The position numbers were made by a program, and so were the translations under genes. Positions 26,101 to 34,792 of a DNA stretch of 64,000 bases are shown here, in pieces. The notes beneath the pieces are model-generated. The model did not search any database. It saw only the letters and a program-made list of their open reading frames with translations, and had not been told where the DNA came from. Each line of letters begins with the position of its first letter. The stretch's first letter is position 1. Source of the DNA: an uncultured Serinicoccus sp. (GTDB lineage Bacteria > Actinomycetota > Actinomycetes > Actinomycetales > Dermatophilaceae); the NCBI RefSeq assembly GCF_947500995.1, contig NZ_CANMUA010000004.1, forward strand, positions 248,001 through 312,000. The letters run 5' to 3'.

Positions 26101-27167
26101 AGGACGCCCTTGGTCGAGGGCAGCTCGGCCGAGTCCCCCTGCCGGGCGATGCCCATCCGCAGCGCGCGGGCGACCGCCTTGAAGCCGACCTCGATCTTGT
26201 GGTGGGTGTTGCCGCCGGTGACCGACAGGTGCAGGGTGCAGCGCATGGCGTCGGCGAAGGAGCGCCAGAAGTGCTCGACCATCTCGGTGGAGAAGTCGCC
26301 GACGCTCTCGCGGTCGAAGCTGCCCTCGTAGGCGAAGTAGGGCCGCCCGGACAGGTCGATCGCCGCGGTGGCCTGCGCCTCGTCCATCGGCAGGGTGAAG
26401 CCGTAGCGGCCGATGCCCCGCTTGTCCCCGAGGGCCGTCCGGATCGCCTCGCCGACCGCGAGCGCGACGTCCTCCACCGTGTGGTGGTCGTCGATGTGCA
26501 GGTCACCCGCGCAGGCGACCCGCATCCGGAAGCCGCCGTGCTTGGCCAGCTGGTCGAGCATGTGGTCGTAGAAGCCGATCCCGGTGGAGATCTCGCTGCC
26601 ACCGGTGGCGTCGAGGTCGACCTCGACCGTGATGCTGGTCTCGGAGGTGGCCCGCTCGACCCGGGCGGTGCGCGGGGCGTCGGCGAGCTCGTGCGCGATC
26701 TGCGCCCAGTCGACCTCGGGCAGCAGGTAGGTGCGGATGCCGAGGTGGTCGCCGAACTCGCGGTCGGTCGTCCGGTCGCCCACCATGACCGAGCGGTCCC
26801 AGTCGACACCGCGGTCCTTGAGCAGGTGCACGACCATGCCGATGCCGGGCTTGCGGGTCCACGGCGCGTCCGGCCCCGCGTGGTGGGGGTCGATGTGGAC
26901 GTCCCTGAAGGTCACGCCCTGGCTGGTGAGGACCTGCATGACCAGGCCGTGCGCGGGGTCGAAGTCGGCCTGCGGGAAGGACTCGGTGCCCAGGCCGTCC
27001 TGGTTGCTCACCATGACGAGGTCGAAGCCGGCAGCCTGGATCCGCAGCAGCGCGGGGATGACCCCGTCGACGAAGGCCACCTTCTCGAGCGCGTCCACCT
27101 GCTGGTCGTGCGGCTCGGTGATGATCGTGCCGTCGCGGTCGACGAAGCAGATCGGGCGGGGGCTCAT
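26097..27167 (-). CDS. hisB: bifunctional histidinol-phosphatase/imidazoleglycerol-phosphate dehydratase
   Basis: A 356-residue fusion, nearly the length of E. coli HisB (355). The amino half is an HAD phosphatase (FVDRDGTII with the nucleophile Asp; [26 protein letters not shown]). The carboxy half is the dehydratase ([51 protein letters not shown], ending STKGVL as E. coli does). Actinobacteria usually have a single-domain dehydratase plus HisN. The zinc loop of E. coli HisB (three Cys and a His) reads [15 protein letters not shown] here, lacking the cysteines. Overlaps with hisC and hisH are four bases. Confidence 0.95.
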   Translation of the reverse strand: MSPRPICFVDRDGTIITEPHDQQVDALEKVAFVDGVIPALLRIQAAGFDLVMVSNQDGLGTESFPQADFDPAHGLVMQVLTSQGVTFRDVHIDPHHAGPDAPWTRKPGIGMVVHLLKDRGVDWDRSVMVGDRTTDREFGDHLGIRTYLLPEVDWAQIAHELADAPRTARVERATSETSITVEVDLDATGGSEISTGIGFYDHMLDQLAKHGGFRMRVACAGDLHIDDHHTVEDVALAVGEAIRTALGDKRGIGRYGFTLPMDEAQATAAIDLSGRPYFAYEGSFDRESVGDFSTEMVEHFWRSFADAMRCTLHLSVTGGNTHHKIEVGFKAVARALRMGIARQGDSAELPSTKGVL

Positions 27168-28309
27168 GCGGGGGTCTCCTCGGTCGGGGTCGGGGTCGGG
27201 GTAGGGGTGGTGGGGTGGGCCAGGGCGCTGCGCAGGGCGGTCATCTCCGGGCCGGTGCCGATGGTGATGCGCAGCGCGTCGTCCAGGCCGGGGAGGTGGC
27301 GCATGTCGCGGACGACGATGCCGGCGGCCTCCAGGGTATGCAGCAGCGCGTCCGGGTCGTCGCACCGCACCAGGAAGAAGTTGGCCTCGCTGGCGTAGAC
27401 GGTGCGGACCTCGTCCAGGTCGCGCAGCCACCGCCCGACCTCGTCCCGCAGGCGCAGGACGTCACCGACGTGCTCCCCGGTCGCCTGCCGGGCCTCGGGG
27501 GCCAGGGCCCGCAGGGCGAGCGCGGTCACCGGCTCCGGCAGCGGGTAGGGCGCCTGCACCCGGCGCAGCACGGCCGTGAGGTCGGGGTGGGCCAGCGCGA
27601 TGCCGACCCGGGCGCCGGCCAGGGCGTGCGCCTTGGAGAGGGTGCGCAGCACGACCAGGGTGGGGTGCTCCTCCAGGAGCGTCACGGCCGAGCGCTGGGC
27701 CGCGAACTCGCCGTAGGCCTCGTCGACGACGACGACGGCCTGGTCGGCGAGCTCCTCGGCGAGCCGGGCCACGTCGCGCAGCGGGACGACCGACCCGGTG
27801 GGGTTGCCCGGCGAGGCGAGGAAGACCACGCGGGCGCCGTGCTCCCGGGCGGCCCGGGCGACGGCGGCGATGTCGACGTGCCAGCGCAGCCCGTCGTCCA
27901 CCTGCGGCACGTCGACCACGGGCACGCCGTGCAGGCGGGCGGACACGGCATACATCCCGAAGGTCGGGGAGGTGACCACGACACCGTCCCCGCCCGGGCG
28001 GCACAGGCTGCGCACGAGCAGCTCGATGGCCTCGTCGCTGCCGCGGCCGACGACGACCCGGTCGGGCGTCGTCGCCCACAGGTCGGCGAACGCCTCGACG
28101 AGCTCGGCGGGCTGCGGGTCCGGGTAGCGACGGGAGGCGCCCGAGGCGTCGGCGGGGTTGGCCACCCCGGACTCGTTGGCGTTGAGCCAGATGCGGTCCG
28201 TCGTGCCGGTGGGCGTGCTGGTGCGGGCCGAGGAGTAGCCGGCGAAGCCCCGCAGGTCGGGCCGCAGGAGGTCGACGGGGAAGGCGAGCTCCTCGCGCGC
28301 CGGGCTCAC
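27164..28309 (-). CDS. hisC: histidinol-phosphate aminotransferase
   Basis: A 381-residue fold-type I aminotransferase that converts imidazole acetol phosphate to histidinol phosphate using glutamate. Seen: [54 protein letters not shown] and [15 protein letters not shown] with the PLP Lys. The WLNANE and [12 protein letters not shown] wording matches enterobacterial and xanthomonad HisC; actinobacterial forms usually read LNTNENP (from memory). A Thr-Pro repeat forms the carboxy tail. The GTG at 28309 overlaps the hisD stop. Confidence 0.93.
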   Translation of the reverse strand: MSPAREELAFPVDLLRPDLRGFAGYSSARTSTPTGTTDRIWLNANESGVANPADASGASRRYPDPQPAELVEAFADLWATTPDRVVVGRGSDEAIELLVRSLCRPGGDGVVVTSPTFGMYAVSARLHGVPVVDVPQVDDGLRWHVDIAAVARAAREHGARVVFLASPGNPTGSVVPLRDVARLAEELADQAVVVVDEAYGEFAAQRSAVTLLEEHPTLVVLRTLSKAHALAGARVGIALAHPDLTAVLRRVQAPYPLPEPVTALALRALAPEARQATGEHVGDVLRLRDEVGRWLRDLDEVRTVYASEANFFLVRCDDPDALLHTLEAAGIVVRDMRHLPGLDDALRITIGTGPEMTALRSALAHPTTPTPTPTPTEETPA

Positions 28310-29619
28310 GTCGCCGCTCCCGCGCGCAGGCGGTCGAGACGACGGGTCACCGCGCGCTGGTGGGCGTGCAGCGCCTCGGCCTCGGAGAGGGTCACCGCGC
28401 ACGGTCCCACGGCCGCCAGCCCCTGCGGCGTGGCCTGCTGGACGGTCATGGCGATCTGGAAGGCCGAGACGTTGACCCCACCGGTGAAGCGCGCGGCGCC
28501 GGCCGTCGGGAGCACGTGGTTGGTGCCCGAGCAGTAGTCGCCCAGCGTCTCCGGCGTGTGGTCCCCGAGGAAGACCGACCCGGCCCGGTCGATGCGGTCC
28601 ACCCAGTCCTCGGCGTCGCGCAGGGCCAGGATGAGGTGCTCGGGGGCGTAGTCGTTGGAGACCTCCACCGCCTGGTCGAGGTCGGCGGTGACGACGAGCC
28701 GGGAGGACGCCAGCGCCTTGCGGGCGATCTCGGCCCGCGGCAGCGACTCGACCTGCTCGGCGACCTGGGCGGCGACGGCGGACGCGAGCTGCGGGCTGTC
28801 GGTGAGGAGGACGACCTGGCTGTCCGGGCCGTGCTCGGCCTGCGAGAGCAGGTCGGCCGCGACGAACTCGGGGTCGGCCCCCGCGTCGGCGATGACCAGG
28901 ACCTCCGAGGGACCGGCCGGCATGTCGATGCCGGGGCCCCCCTCGGCGGTGCTCACCTGCCGCTTGGCCTCGGTCACCCAGGCGTTGCCCGGCCCGAAAA
29001 GCTTGTCGCAGGCCGGGACCGACTCGGTGCCGTAGGCCATCGCGGCGACCGCCTGGGCTCCCCCGACGACGAAGACGTCCTCGATGCCGCACTCGGCCGC
29101 GGCCGCCAGCACGGCCGGGTCGGCGGTGCCGTCCGGCCGCGGCGGCGTGCAGAGCACGACCTCGGGGCAGCCGGCGAGCTGGGCCGGCACGCCCAGCATG
29201 AGCGCGGTGCTGGGCAGCGGGGCCGACCCCGCCGGGACGTAGAGGCCGACCCGCCGGATCGGGCGGACCACCCGCCGGCAGACGACGCCGGGAGCCGTCT
29301 CCACGGCATACCCCTGCTGCACGCCGGCCTCGTGGAAGGCGCGGATGCGTCCGGCGGCCTCGGCGATCGCGGCGCGCAGCTCCGGCTCCAGGGAGGCGAC
29401 CGCGGCGTCCCGGTCGGCCACCGGGACCCGGATGGCGGACGGCCGGGCGCCGTCGAACCGCGCCGTGAGCTCCACCAGCGCCTCGTCGCCGCCCTCGCGC
29501 ACCTGCTGCAGGATCTGCGCGACGCCGGCGGTGACCTCCGGCCCGGCGGCCGCGGTCCCGCGCCGCAGCGCCTCGCGCCGCTCGGTCTCGTCGAGCTCGG
29601 TCCAGGTGAGGATGTTCAT
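28306..29619 (-). CDS. hisD: histidinol dehydrogenase
   Basis: A 437-residue zinc enzyme that oxidises histidinol to histidine in two NAD-dependent steps. Seen: [83 protein letters not shown] with the Gln-x-x-His metal site, DYAPEHLIL with the catalytic Glu-His, and [12 protein letters not shown] with further ligands. The ATG at 29619 overlaps the hisG stop (ATGA). Confidence 0.95.
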   Translation of the reverse strand: MNILTWTELDETERREALRRGTAAAGPEVTAGVAQILQQVREGGDEALVELTARFDGARPSAIRVPVADRDAAVASLEPELRAAIAEAAGRIRAFHEAGVQQGYAVETAPGVVCRRVVRPIRRVGLYVPAGSAPLPSTALMLGVPAQLAGCPEVVLCTPPRPDGTADPAVLAAAAECGIEDVFVVGGAQAVAAMAYGTESVPACDKLFGPGNAWVTEAKRQVSTAEGGPGIDMPAGPSEVLVIADAGADPEFVAADLLSQAEHGPDSQVVLLTDSPQLASAVAAQVAEQVESLPRAEIARKALASSRLVVTADLDQAVEVSNDYAPEHLILALRDAEDWVDRIDRAGSVFLGDHTPETLGDYCSGTNHVLPTAGAARFTGGVNVSAFQIAMTVQQATPQGLAAVGPCAVTLSEAEALHAHQRAVTRRLDRLRAGAAT

Positions 29620-30524
29620 GCCAGCATCCCCTCCACCGGCAGCACCATGAGGTTGTGCGCACCGGAGCGCTTGAGGTCCTCCAGCCGCGCCCACGAGACC
29701 GGGCCGTGCACGAGCATCTGCAGCGCCACCTCGTCGCGCCCCTCGACGGCCATGACCGTCGGCTCGTGGCCCTCGGGCAGCAGCCCGAGGACGGTGTCGA
29801 GACCGCTGCGCGCGGTGCGCAGCATGAGCAGCCGGGACTCCTTGAGCTGCACGGCCCCGTCGAGCCGGCGCAGCAGCAGGTCGGCGATCTCCTGGCGCCC
29901 GTCGTCCAGGGTCCGCCCCGGCCCGGCGATGACGGCCTCGCTGTGCAGGATCGTCGTCACCGGGGTGAGCTGGTTGGCCCGGAGGGTGCCGCCGGTGGAG
30001 ACGAGGTCGCACACGACGTCGGCCTGGCCCAGCCGCGGGGCGATCTCGACCGAGCCGTTGAGCACGACCGGGTCGGCCTGCACGCCCTGCTCGGCCAGCC
30101 AGCGGCCGAGGGTGTGCGGGTAGGACGTGGCGATCCGCAGGCCGGCCAGCTGCTCGGGCCCGGTCCACTCCTGCTCCTCGTCGATGGCGATGTCGAGGCG
30201 GCAGGTGCCCCACCCCAGCTGGCGCCACTCGGTGAGCTCCACCCCGCGCCCCTGGGCCTCCCGGGCCAGGCCGTGCTCGACGAGCACGTTGCGCCCGACG
30301 ATCCCGAGGTCGCACACGCCGTCGGCGATGAGCCCGGGGATGTCGTCGTCACGGACCAGCAGCAGGTCGACCGGCAGGCTCTCGCCGTAGCAGAACAGCC
30401 GGTCCCGGCTCTCCCGCCAGGTCAGCCCGCAGGAGGCGAGCAGCTCGCGGGCCGGGTCGCCCAGGCGGCCGGACTTCTGGATCGCCACGCGCAGGCGCTC
30501 GCGGGGCTGGGCAGGCGGGGTCAT
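29616..30524 (-). CDS. hisG: ATP phosphoribosyltransferase, long form
   Basis: A 302-residue enzyme catalysing the committed step, ATP plus PRPP to PR-ATP. It is the long form with a carboxy-terminal regulatory domain that binds histidine, so it does not need HisZ. Seen: [84 protein letters not shown]-type block and [14 protein letters not shown] at the end. The IQKSGRL start matches gammaproteobacterial HisG. AAAGG precedes ATG 30524. It is the first enzyme gene, 89 bases after the TrpR-like regulator. Confidence 0.94.
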   Translation of the reverse strand: MTPPAQPRERLRVAIQKSGRLGDPARELLASCGLTWRESRDRLFCYGESLPVDLLLVRDDDIPGLIADGVCDLGIVGRNVLVEHGLAREAQGRGVELTEWRQLGWGTCRLDIAIDEEQEWTGPEQLAGLRIATSYPHTLGRWLAEQGVQADPVVLNGSVEIAPRLGQADVVCDLVSTGGTLRANQLTPVTTILHSEAVIAGPGRTLDDGRQEIADLLLRRLDGAVQLKESRLLMLRTARSGLDTVLGLLPEGHEPTVMAVEGRDEVALQMLVHGPVSWARLEDLKRSGAHNLMVLPVEGMLA

Positions 30525-30613
30525 CGGGGCCTTTCCGGAGGATCAGGGTTCTCGCACCGTCACGGTGCTCGGGGGTGGGGCTGGGGGTGGGGCGGCGCAC
30601 GCCGTCGGGCGCC

Positions 30614-30949
30614 TCAGGCGGGAGGGGCGGACGCCGGCTGCGCGCGACGATGCTCCAGGGCGGCACGGTAGCCCCCGGCGCCGCCCTCCACGCAGCGGGC
30701 GATGCGCCCGACCGTCGTCACGCTCACGCCGGTGACCTCGTGGATCTGGCGGTACGACATACCCTCGGCGAGCAGGGGGACGACCGACCAGCGGTCGGCC
30801 AGGGCCTCGATCTCGGCCGGGGTGCACAGGTCGTCCAGGAAGGCGTCCACGGACGCGGGGTCGCGCAGAGCGGCGAGGACGTCGGCGAGGTCCGCCCGCA
30901 CCCGGGCGCGGGTGGCGACGGCGGAGCCGTGGGTGTCCCGCTGCTTCAT
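30614..30949 (-). CDS. TrpR-like (YerC/YecD-type) regulator, probable his repressor
   Basis: A 111-residue protein of the TrpR superfamily, YerC/YecD group. The core LDDLCTPAEIEALADRWSVVPLLAEGMSYRQIHEVTGVS region includes the helix-turn-helix at residues about 58-82 (MSYRQIHEVTGVSVTTVGR). Xanthomonadales and Bacillales have relatives linked to histidine genes and called HisR in regulon reconstructions (from memory). It precedes hisG in the same direction and is read from a promoter containing two TGATA-CAC elements (30995-31014), so autoregulation is likely. AAAGGA precedes ATG 30949. Confidence 0.85.
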   Translation of the reverse strand: MKQRDTHGSAVATRARVRADLADVLAALRDPASVDAFLDDLCTPAEIEALADRWSVVPLLAEGMSYRQIHEVTGVSVTTVGRIARCVEGGAGGYRAALEHRRAQPASAPPA

Positions 30950-30994
30950 GCACGTCCTTTCCGAGTTCGACCTGACGGGTCCGACCCGCCTCTG

Positions 30995-31014
30995 GTGTAT
31001 CAACGTGTTATCAC
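30995..31014. promoter_or_regulatory. candidate operator of the his regulator
   Basis: GTGTATCA at 30995-31002 is followed by GTGTTATCA at 31005-31013, two near-identical elements about one helical turn apart. They lie between the divergent hisR (start 30949) and cyclophilin (start 31029) genes, about 46 bases upstream of hisR. They are inferred to bind the TrpR-like protein; AT-rich elements stand out here in a 72% GC genome. Confidence 0.5.
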
Positions 31015-31028
31015 GCTAGCACGCACCG

Positions 31029-31616
31029 ATGGGCTGTCCCAAAGCGTCGTGCGAGGAGGCTCCGGAGCCTCCTTCGGACGTCACGACCTACGGCCCGCAG
31101 GACCTCCCCGCCCCGCTGAGCGGGACGGAGCCGGTCACCGCGACCGTGGAGACCACGTGCGGTGACGTGCAGCTGGAGCTGTACGCCGAGCAGGCGCCGC
31201 AGACGGTCGCGTCCTTCGCCTTCCTCGCGGAGGAGGGCTACTGGCAGGACAGCCCGTGCCACCGGCTCACGACGGAGGGCATCTACGTGCTGCAGTGCGG
31301 CGACCCGACGGGCAGCGGCCAGGGCAACCCCGGCTACGGCTACGGCATCGAGAACGCCCCGGAGACCGGGATGTACCCGCCCGGCACCCGGGCGATGGCC
31401 CGCACCCAGGACCCGAACAGCAACGGCGGCCAGTTCTTCGTCGTCTACGAGGAGACACAGCTGCCGGTCGAGGGCGGCGGCTACAGCATCTTCGGGCAGG
31501 TCACCGAGGGACTGGACATCGTCGAGGCGATCGCCGCCGAGGGCACCGACACCGGTGGCGGCGACGGTGCCCCCGCCCAGCCGATCAGCATCCTGTCCGT
31601 CACCGTCAACGGCTGA
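31029..31616 (+). CDS. cyclophilin-type peptidyl-prolyl isomerase
   Basis: A 195-residue cyclophilin catalysing cis-trans isomerisation of prolyl bonds. Seen: VETTCGDVQLELYAEQAPQTVASF-type start, DSPCHRLTTEGIYVLQCGDPTGSGQG, MARTQDPNSNGGQFFVVYE and YSIFGQVTEGLDIVEAI. Actinobacterial relatives beside relA and hisS normally have a membrane or lipoprotein leader before the CEEAPEPPS segment; here an in-frame stop at 31017-31019 limits the start to ATG 31029, leaving only MGCPKAS ahead of it. The export signal therefore looks lost. No ribosome site is visible. Confidence 0.85.
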   Translation: MGCPKASCEEAPEPPSDVTTYGPQDLPAPLSGTEPVTATVETTCGDVQLELYAEQAPQTVASFAFLAEEGYWQDSPCHRLTTEGIYVLQCGDPTGSGQGNPGYGYGIENAPETGMYPPGTRAMARTQDPNSNGGQFFVVYEETQLPVEGGGYSIFGQVTEGLDIVEAIAAEGTDTGGGDGAPAQPISILSVTVNG

Positions 31617-31660
31617 CCGCCCACGGCTGACCCCCGACGGCTGACCGCCCCCTCCCCCGC

Positions 31661-31740
31661 ACAGGACGCGTGGTCCGCACACACAGAACACTTAGTCCGC
31701 GCGCACAGGACGCGTCGTCCGTACGCACCGGACGCGCGCC
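31661..31740. repeat. 22-base degenerate tandem repeats, about 3.6 copies
   Basis: Repeats start at 31661, 31683, 31705 and 31727 with an exact 22-base period: ACAGGACGCGTGGTCCGC, ACAGAACACTTAGTCCGC, ACAGGACGCGTCGTCCGT, ACCGGACGCGCG. They fill the gap between the convergent cyclophilin and hisS genes. The unit matches the reverse complement of the repeat at 22425-22500 at about 16 of 22 positions. Confidence 0.8.
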
Positions 31741-31749
31741 CAGCGCGCC

Positions 31750-33147
31750 TCAGACCAGCGGTTGGGCCAGCTCGACCCGCAGCGCGCTGACCACCTCGTC
31801 CCGGGGCACGGTGAACTGGTCCTGGCGGCGCAGGTCCTTGAGGGTCACCGTGCCGTCGGCGACCTCCTGCGCCCCCAGCAGGGCGACGAAGCGGATCCCG
31901 GCGCGGTCGGCATACCGCAGCTGCTTGCCGAGCTTGCCGCCGTCGAGGACCGCCTCGGTGTTGATGCCGCCGTGCCGCAGCTGGGAGGCGAGCGCGAGCT
32001 GGTCGTCGAGGAGCTCGGGGTCGACCTGCGGCACGAGGACCTGCACGGTCGACTCCCCCGCCGAGGCGTCGATGAGGCCCGCCTCGCGCAGCTGCCAGAA
32101 CAGCCGGGACAGCCCGATGGAGATGCCGACCCCGGGCAGCCGGGACCTGGTGTACTGCCCGGCCAGGTCGTCGTAGCGCCCGCCGGAGCAGATCGACCCC
32201 AGCTCGGGGTGCTCGTCGAGCGTCGTCTCGTAGACGGTCCCGGTGTAGTAGTCGAGCCCGCGCGCGATGGAGAAGTTGAGGCAGTAGTTGCTCTCCGGCA
32301 CGCCGAGCGCGCGGACCAGCGCGAGCACCTCACGCAGCTCGGCGACCCCCTCGGCCAGCGCGCTGCTGCCGGCGGACCCCGCCTCGACCTCCGCCAGCCG
32401 GGCCAGGGCGTCCTCGTGCCCCGTCGAGCGGGTCTGCACGAAGGACAGGATCCGCTCCACGACCGGCTCGGCGAGCCCGAAGCCCTCGCCCGTGAGGGTG
32501 GTCCTCAGGTAGTCGGCGCCGCGCTTGTCGAGCTTGTCGACCTCGCGCAGGACCGCCGCCTGGACGTCGCCGTCGGTGATGCCGAGGTCCTCGTAGAACC
32601 CGCGCAGCAGGCGGCGGTTGTTGACCTGGATGGTGAAGGTGCCGATCGCCAGGTCGGTGAAGATCGCGTTGATGATCGCGGGTGCCTCGGCGTCGTGGCG
32701 GACCGACAGCTCGCCGGAGCCGATGATGTCGACGTCGCACTGGTAGAACTCGCGGAACCGCCCCCGCTGCGGCCGCTCACCACGGTAGACGCGCTGCATC
32801 TGGTAGCGCCGGAACGGGAAGGTCAGCTGGTGCTCGTGCTCGGCGACGTAACGCGCGAGCGGCACGGTGAGGTCGAAGCGCAGCGCCAGGTCCGGCAGCC
32901 CCTCCTCGCCGTCCTCGGCCCGCGCCTTCTCCAGCGCCCCGGTGGACTGCACGAAGTAGACCTGCCGCTCGGTCTCCCCGCCGGTCTTGGTGAGCAGCAC
33001 GTCGGAGCGTTCGAAGACCGGTGTCTCGATGGGCAGGAAGCCGAACCGCTCGTAGCCGGAGCGGATCGCGTCCAGCATCCTCTGGAAGGCGACCTGCTCG
33101 GGTGGCAGCAGCTCGAGGACACCGGAGGGCGTGCGCGGGGAGATCAC
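31750..33147 (-). CDS. hisS: histidyl-tRNA synthetase
   Basis: A 465-residue class II synthetase. Seen: [39 protein letters not shown] and [20 protein letters not shown] (motif 2), [19 protein letters not shown] (histidine A) and [28 protein letters not shown] (motif 3), then the anticodon-binding domain. The wording, for example [23 protein letters not shown], is strikingly like xanthomonad HisS (from memory). TAGACT lies six bases before GTG 33147 with no ribosome site, so the message is probably leaderless. It stands where actinobacteria place hisS, after an MBL hydrolase and relA. Confidence 0.93.
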   Translation of the reverse strand: MISPRTPSGVLELLPPEQVAFQRMLDAIRSGYERFGFLPIETPVFERSDVLLTKTGGETERQVYFVQSTGALEKARAEDGEEGLPDLALRFDLTVPLARYVAEHEHQLTFPFRRYQMQRVYRGERPQRGRFREFYQCDVDIIGSGELSVRHDAEAPAIINAIFTDLAIGTFTIQVNNRRLLRGFYEDLGITDGDVQAAVLREVDKLDKRGADYLRTTLTGEGFGLAEPVVERILSFVQTRSTGHEDALARLAEVEAGSAGSSALAEGVAELREVLALVRALGVPESNYCLNFSIARGLDYYTGTVYETTLDEHPELGSICSGGRYDDLAGQYTRSRLPGVGISIGLSRLFWQLREAGLIDASAGESTVQVLVPQVDPELLDDQLALASQLRHGGINTEAVLDGGKLGKQLRYADRAGIRFVALLGAQEVADGTVTLKDLRRQDQFTVPRDEVVSALRVELAQPLV

Positions 33148-33241
33148 CGCAGGAGTCTATCGAGCGGTATGCCGTGCCCCGCCGCCCCGGGCACGGCACG
33201 GGCACGGGCGCATCGGGCCGACCCGAGGCATAGTGGAGGAC

Positions 33242-33940
33242 ATGAGCACCGCTGCCGCCGCCGAGCCACCCTCCCTCGCCCTGGCCACGGAGGGTGGCAT
33301 CACCCCCGCCCAGCTGCGGGAGGTGGGCGGCCAGCTCCAGCGCTTCCTGCTGGAGTACGAGTTCGGGCTGCGCGAGGTCGAGACCAAGATCGAGATCCTG
33401 CGCGACGAGTTCGCGCACATGCACGACTACAACCCCATCGAGCACGTCTCCAGCCGGGTGAAGTCACCGGACAGCCTGCGCGAGAAGGTGCTGCGGCGCG
33501 GGTTGAACCTCGACCTCGAGACCATCCGGCGCGAGATCACCGACATCGCGGGCATCCGGGTGTCGTGCAGCTTCGTCACCGACGCCTACCGCATCTTCGA
33601 CCTGCTGACCCAGCAGGACGACCTGACGATCCGGCGGGTGTCGGACTACATCGCCGAGCCGAAGGAGAACGGCTACGCGAGCCTGCACGCGATCGTCGAG
33701 ATCCCGGTCTTCCTGTCCACCGGCCGGGTCGACGTGCCCGTGGAGGTGCAGCTGCGCACGATCGCCATGGACTTCTGGGCCAGCACCGAGCACAAGATCC
33801 ACTACAAGTACGACGGCAATGTGCCGGAGGGGCTGCTGACCGAGCTCAAGGACGCCGCGACCAGCGCCGCCGAGCTGGACGCCCGGATGCAACGGCTGCA
33901 CCGCGAGCTGCACGGGGGCAGCCCGCACACGCGCGCCTAG
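33242..33940 (+). CDS. small alarmone synthetase (RelA/SpoT-domain protein)
   Basis: A 232-residue protein consisting of a RelA/SpoT synthetase domain without HD hydrolase, TGS or ACT domains, as in YjbM/YwaC-type small alarmone synthetases that make (p)ppGpp or pGpp. Seen: HVSSRVKSPDSLREKVLRRG, ITDIAGIRVSCSFVTDAYRI with the Mg-binding Asp, YIAEPKENGYASLHAIVE, VPVEVQLRTIAMDFWASTEHKIHYK. The start ATG 33242 follows GGAGG. It diverges from hisS and its stop overlaps that of the MBL gene by four bases. Full-length RelA lies 4 kb away. Confidence 0.9.
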   Translation: MSTAAAAEPPSLALATEGGITPAQLREVGGQLQRFLLEYEFGLREVETKIEILRDEFAHMHDYNPIEHVSSRVKSPDSLREKVLRRGLNLDLETIRREITDIAGIRVSCSFVTDAYRIFDLLTQQDDLTIRRVSDYIAEPKENGYASLHAIVEIPVFLSTGRVDVPVEVQLRTIAMDFWASTEHKIHYKYDGNVPEGLLTELKDAATSAAELDARMQRLHRELHGGSPHTRA

Positions 33941-34653
33941 GCGCCAGCCGTGGGCGAGAGCCCGCTGAGGTAGGGGTTGGTGGCCCGCTCCCGCGCGATC
34001 GTCGTCGCCGGCCCGTGGCCGGGGAGGACGAGCGAGGAGTCGGCCAGCGGCAGCACGACGTCGCGCAGGCTGCGCCGCATCGCCGCCCCGTCCCCGCCCG
34101 GCAGGTCGGTCCGACCGATCGAGCCGGCGAAGAGGACGTCCCCCGAGATCACCGTCCGGTCCAGCTCCTGCGCCGGTATGCCGTCGGGCACCCCCGCGGT
34201 GGTGAACAGCACCGAGCCCTCGGTGTGCCCCGGCGCGTGGACCACCCCGATGCGCAGACCGGCGATCTCGAGGTCCTGCGCGTCGGCCAGCTCGACCACC
34301 TCCTCGGGCTCGGTCCACGTCGCGCGGCGCCCGAACTGCTGCTCCATGGCCAGGACCAGCTCCGGACCAAGGGAGGACAGCGGGTCCCGGAGGCGGTAGC
34401 GGTCGTCCGCGTGGATGTAGGGGCTGACGGCGGTGGTGCCCGCGCAGACCGGGGTCACGGCATACACGTGGTCGAGGTGCCCGTGCGTGAGCAGGACGGC
34501 GGCCGGACGCAGCCGGTGCTCGGCGAGGAGGTCCTGCACCCGTCGCTCGACCCCGATCCCGGGGTCGACGACGACGCACTCCTCCCCCTCGGCGGGGGCC
34601 ACGACGTAGCAGTTGGTGCCGAAGGCGTCGGCGACGATGCTGCGGACGAACAT
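33937..34653 (-). CDS. MBL-fold metallo-hydrolase (glyoxalase II-like)
   Basis: A 238-residue metallo-beta-lactamase-fold protein of the group annotated as hydroxyacylglutathione hydrolase-like. Seen: NCYVVAP, VVVDPGIG, the metal motif LTHGHLDHVYAVTPV, HAPGHTEGSVLF with the third His, ISGDVLFAGSIGRTDLPGG with the bridging Asp, and VLPGHGPATTIARE. TAGGGT ends seven bases before ATG 34653, which points to a leaderless message. It occupies the conserved place between relA/cyclophilin and hisS. The substrate is unknown; actinobacteria lack glutathione, so a mycothiol-linked or other thioester is possible. Confidence 0.88.
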   Translation of the reverse strand: MFVRSIVADAFGTNCYVVAPAEGEECVVVDPGIGVERRVQDLLAEHRLRPAAVLLTHGHLDHVYAVTPVCAGTTAVSPYIHADDRYRLRDPLSSLGPELVLAMEQQFGRRATWTEPEEVVELADAQDLEIAGLRIGVVHAPGHTEGSVLFTTAGVPDGIPAQELDRTVISGDVLFAGSIGRTDLPGGDGAAMRRSLRDVVLPLADSSLVLPGHGPATTIARERATNPYLSGLSPTAGA

Positions 34654-34792
34654 GGGACCGACCCTACGCACCGTCACCACCCGACCTCGTCCCGGTCGCC
34701 GACCGAGGCGTTGGGTAGGGTCGAGGGGTCAACGCCATGTCGAGGCGGCCCCGATGGCCGTGCTCGCGGTCCCTATCCGAGAGGCCACCACC

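Noticed and set aside
30525-30613. A histidine attenuator leader peptide between hisR and hisG
   Set aside because: No short open frame with consecutive His codons and no antiterminator pairing are visible in the 89 bases.
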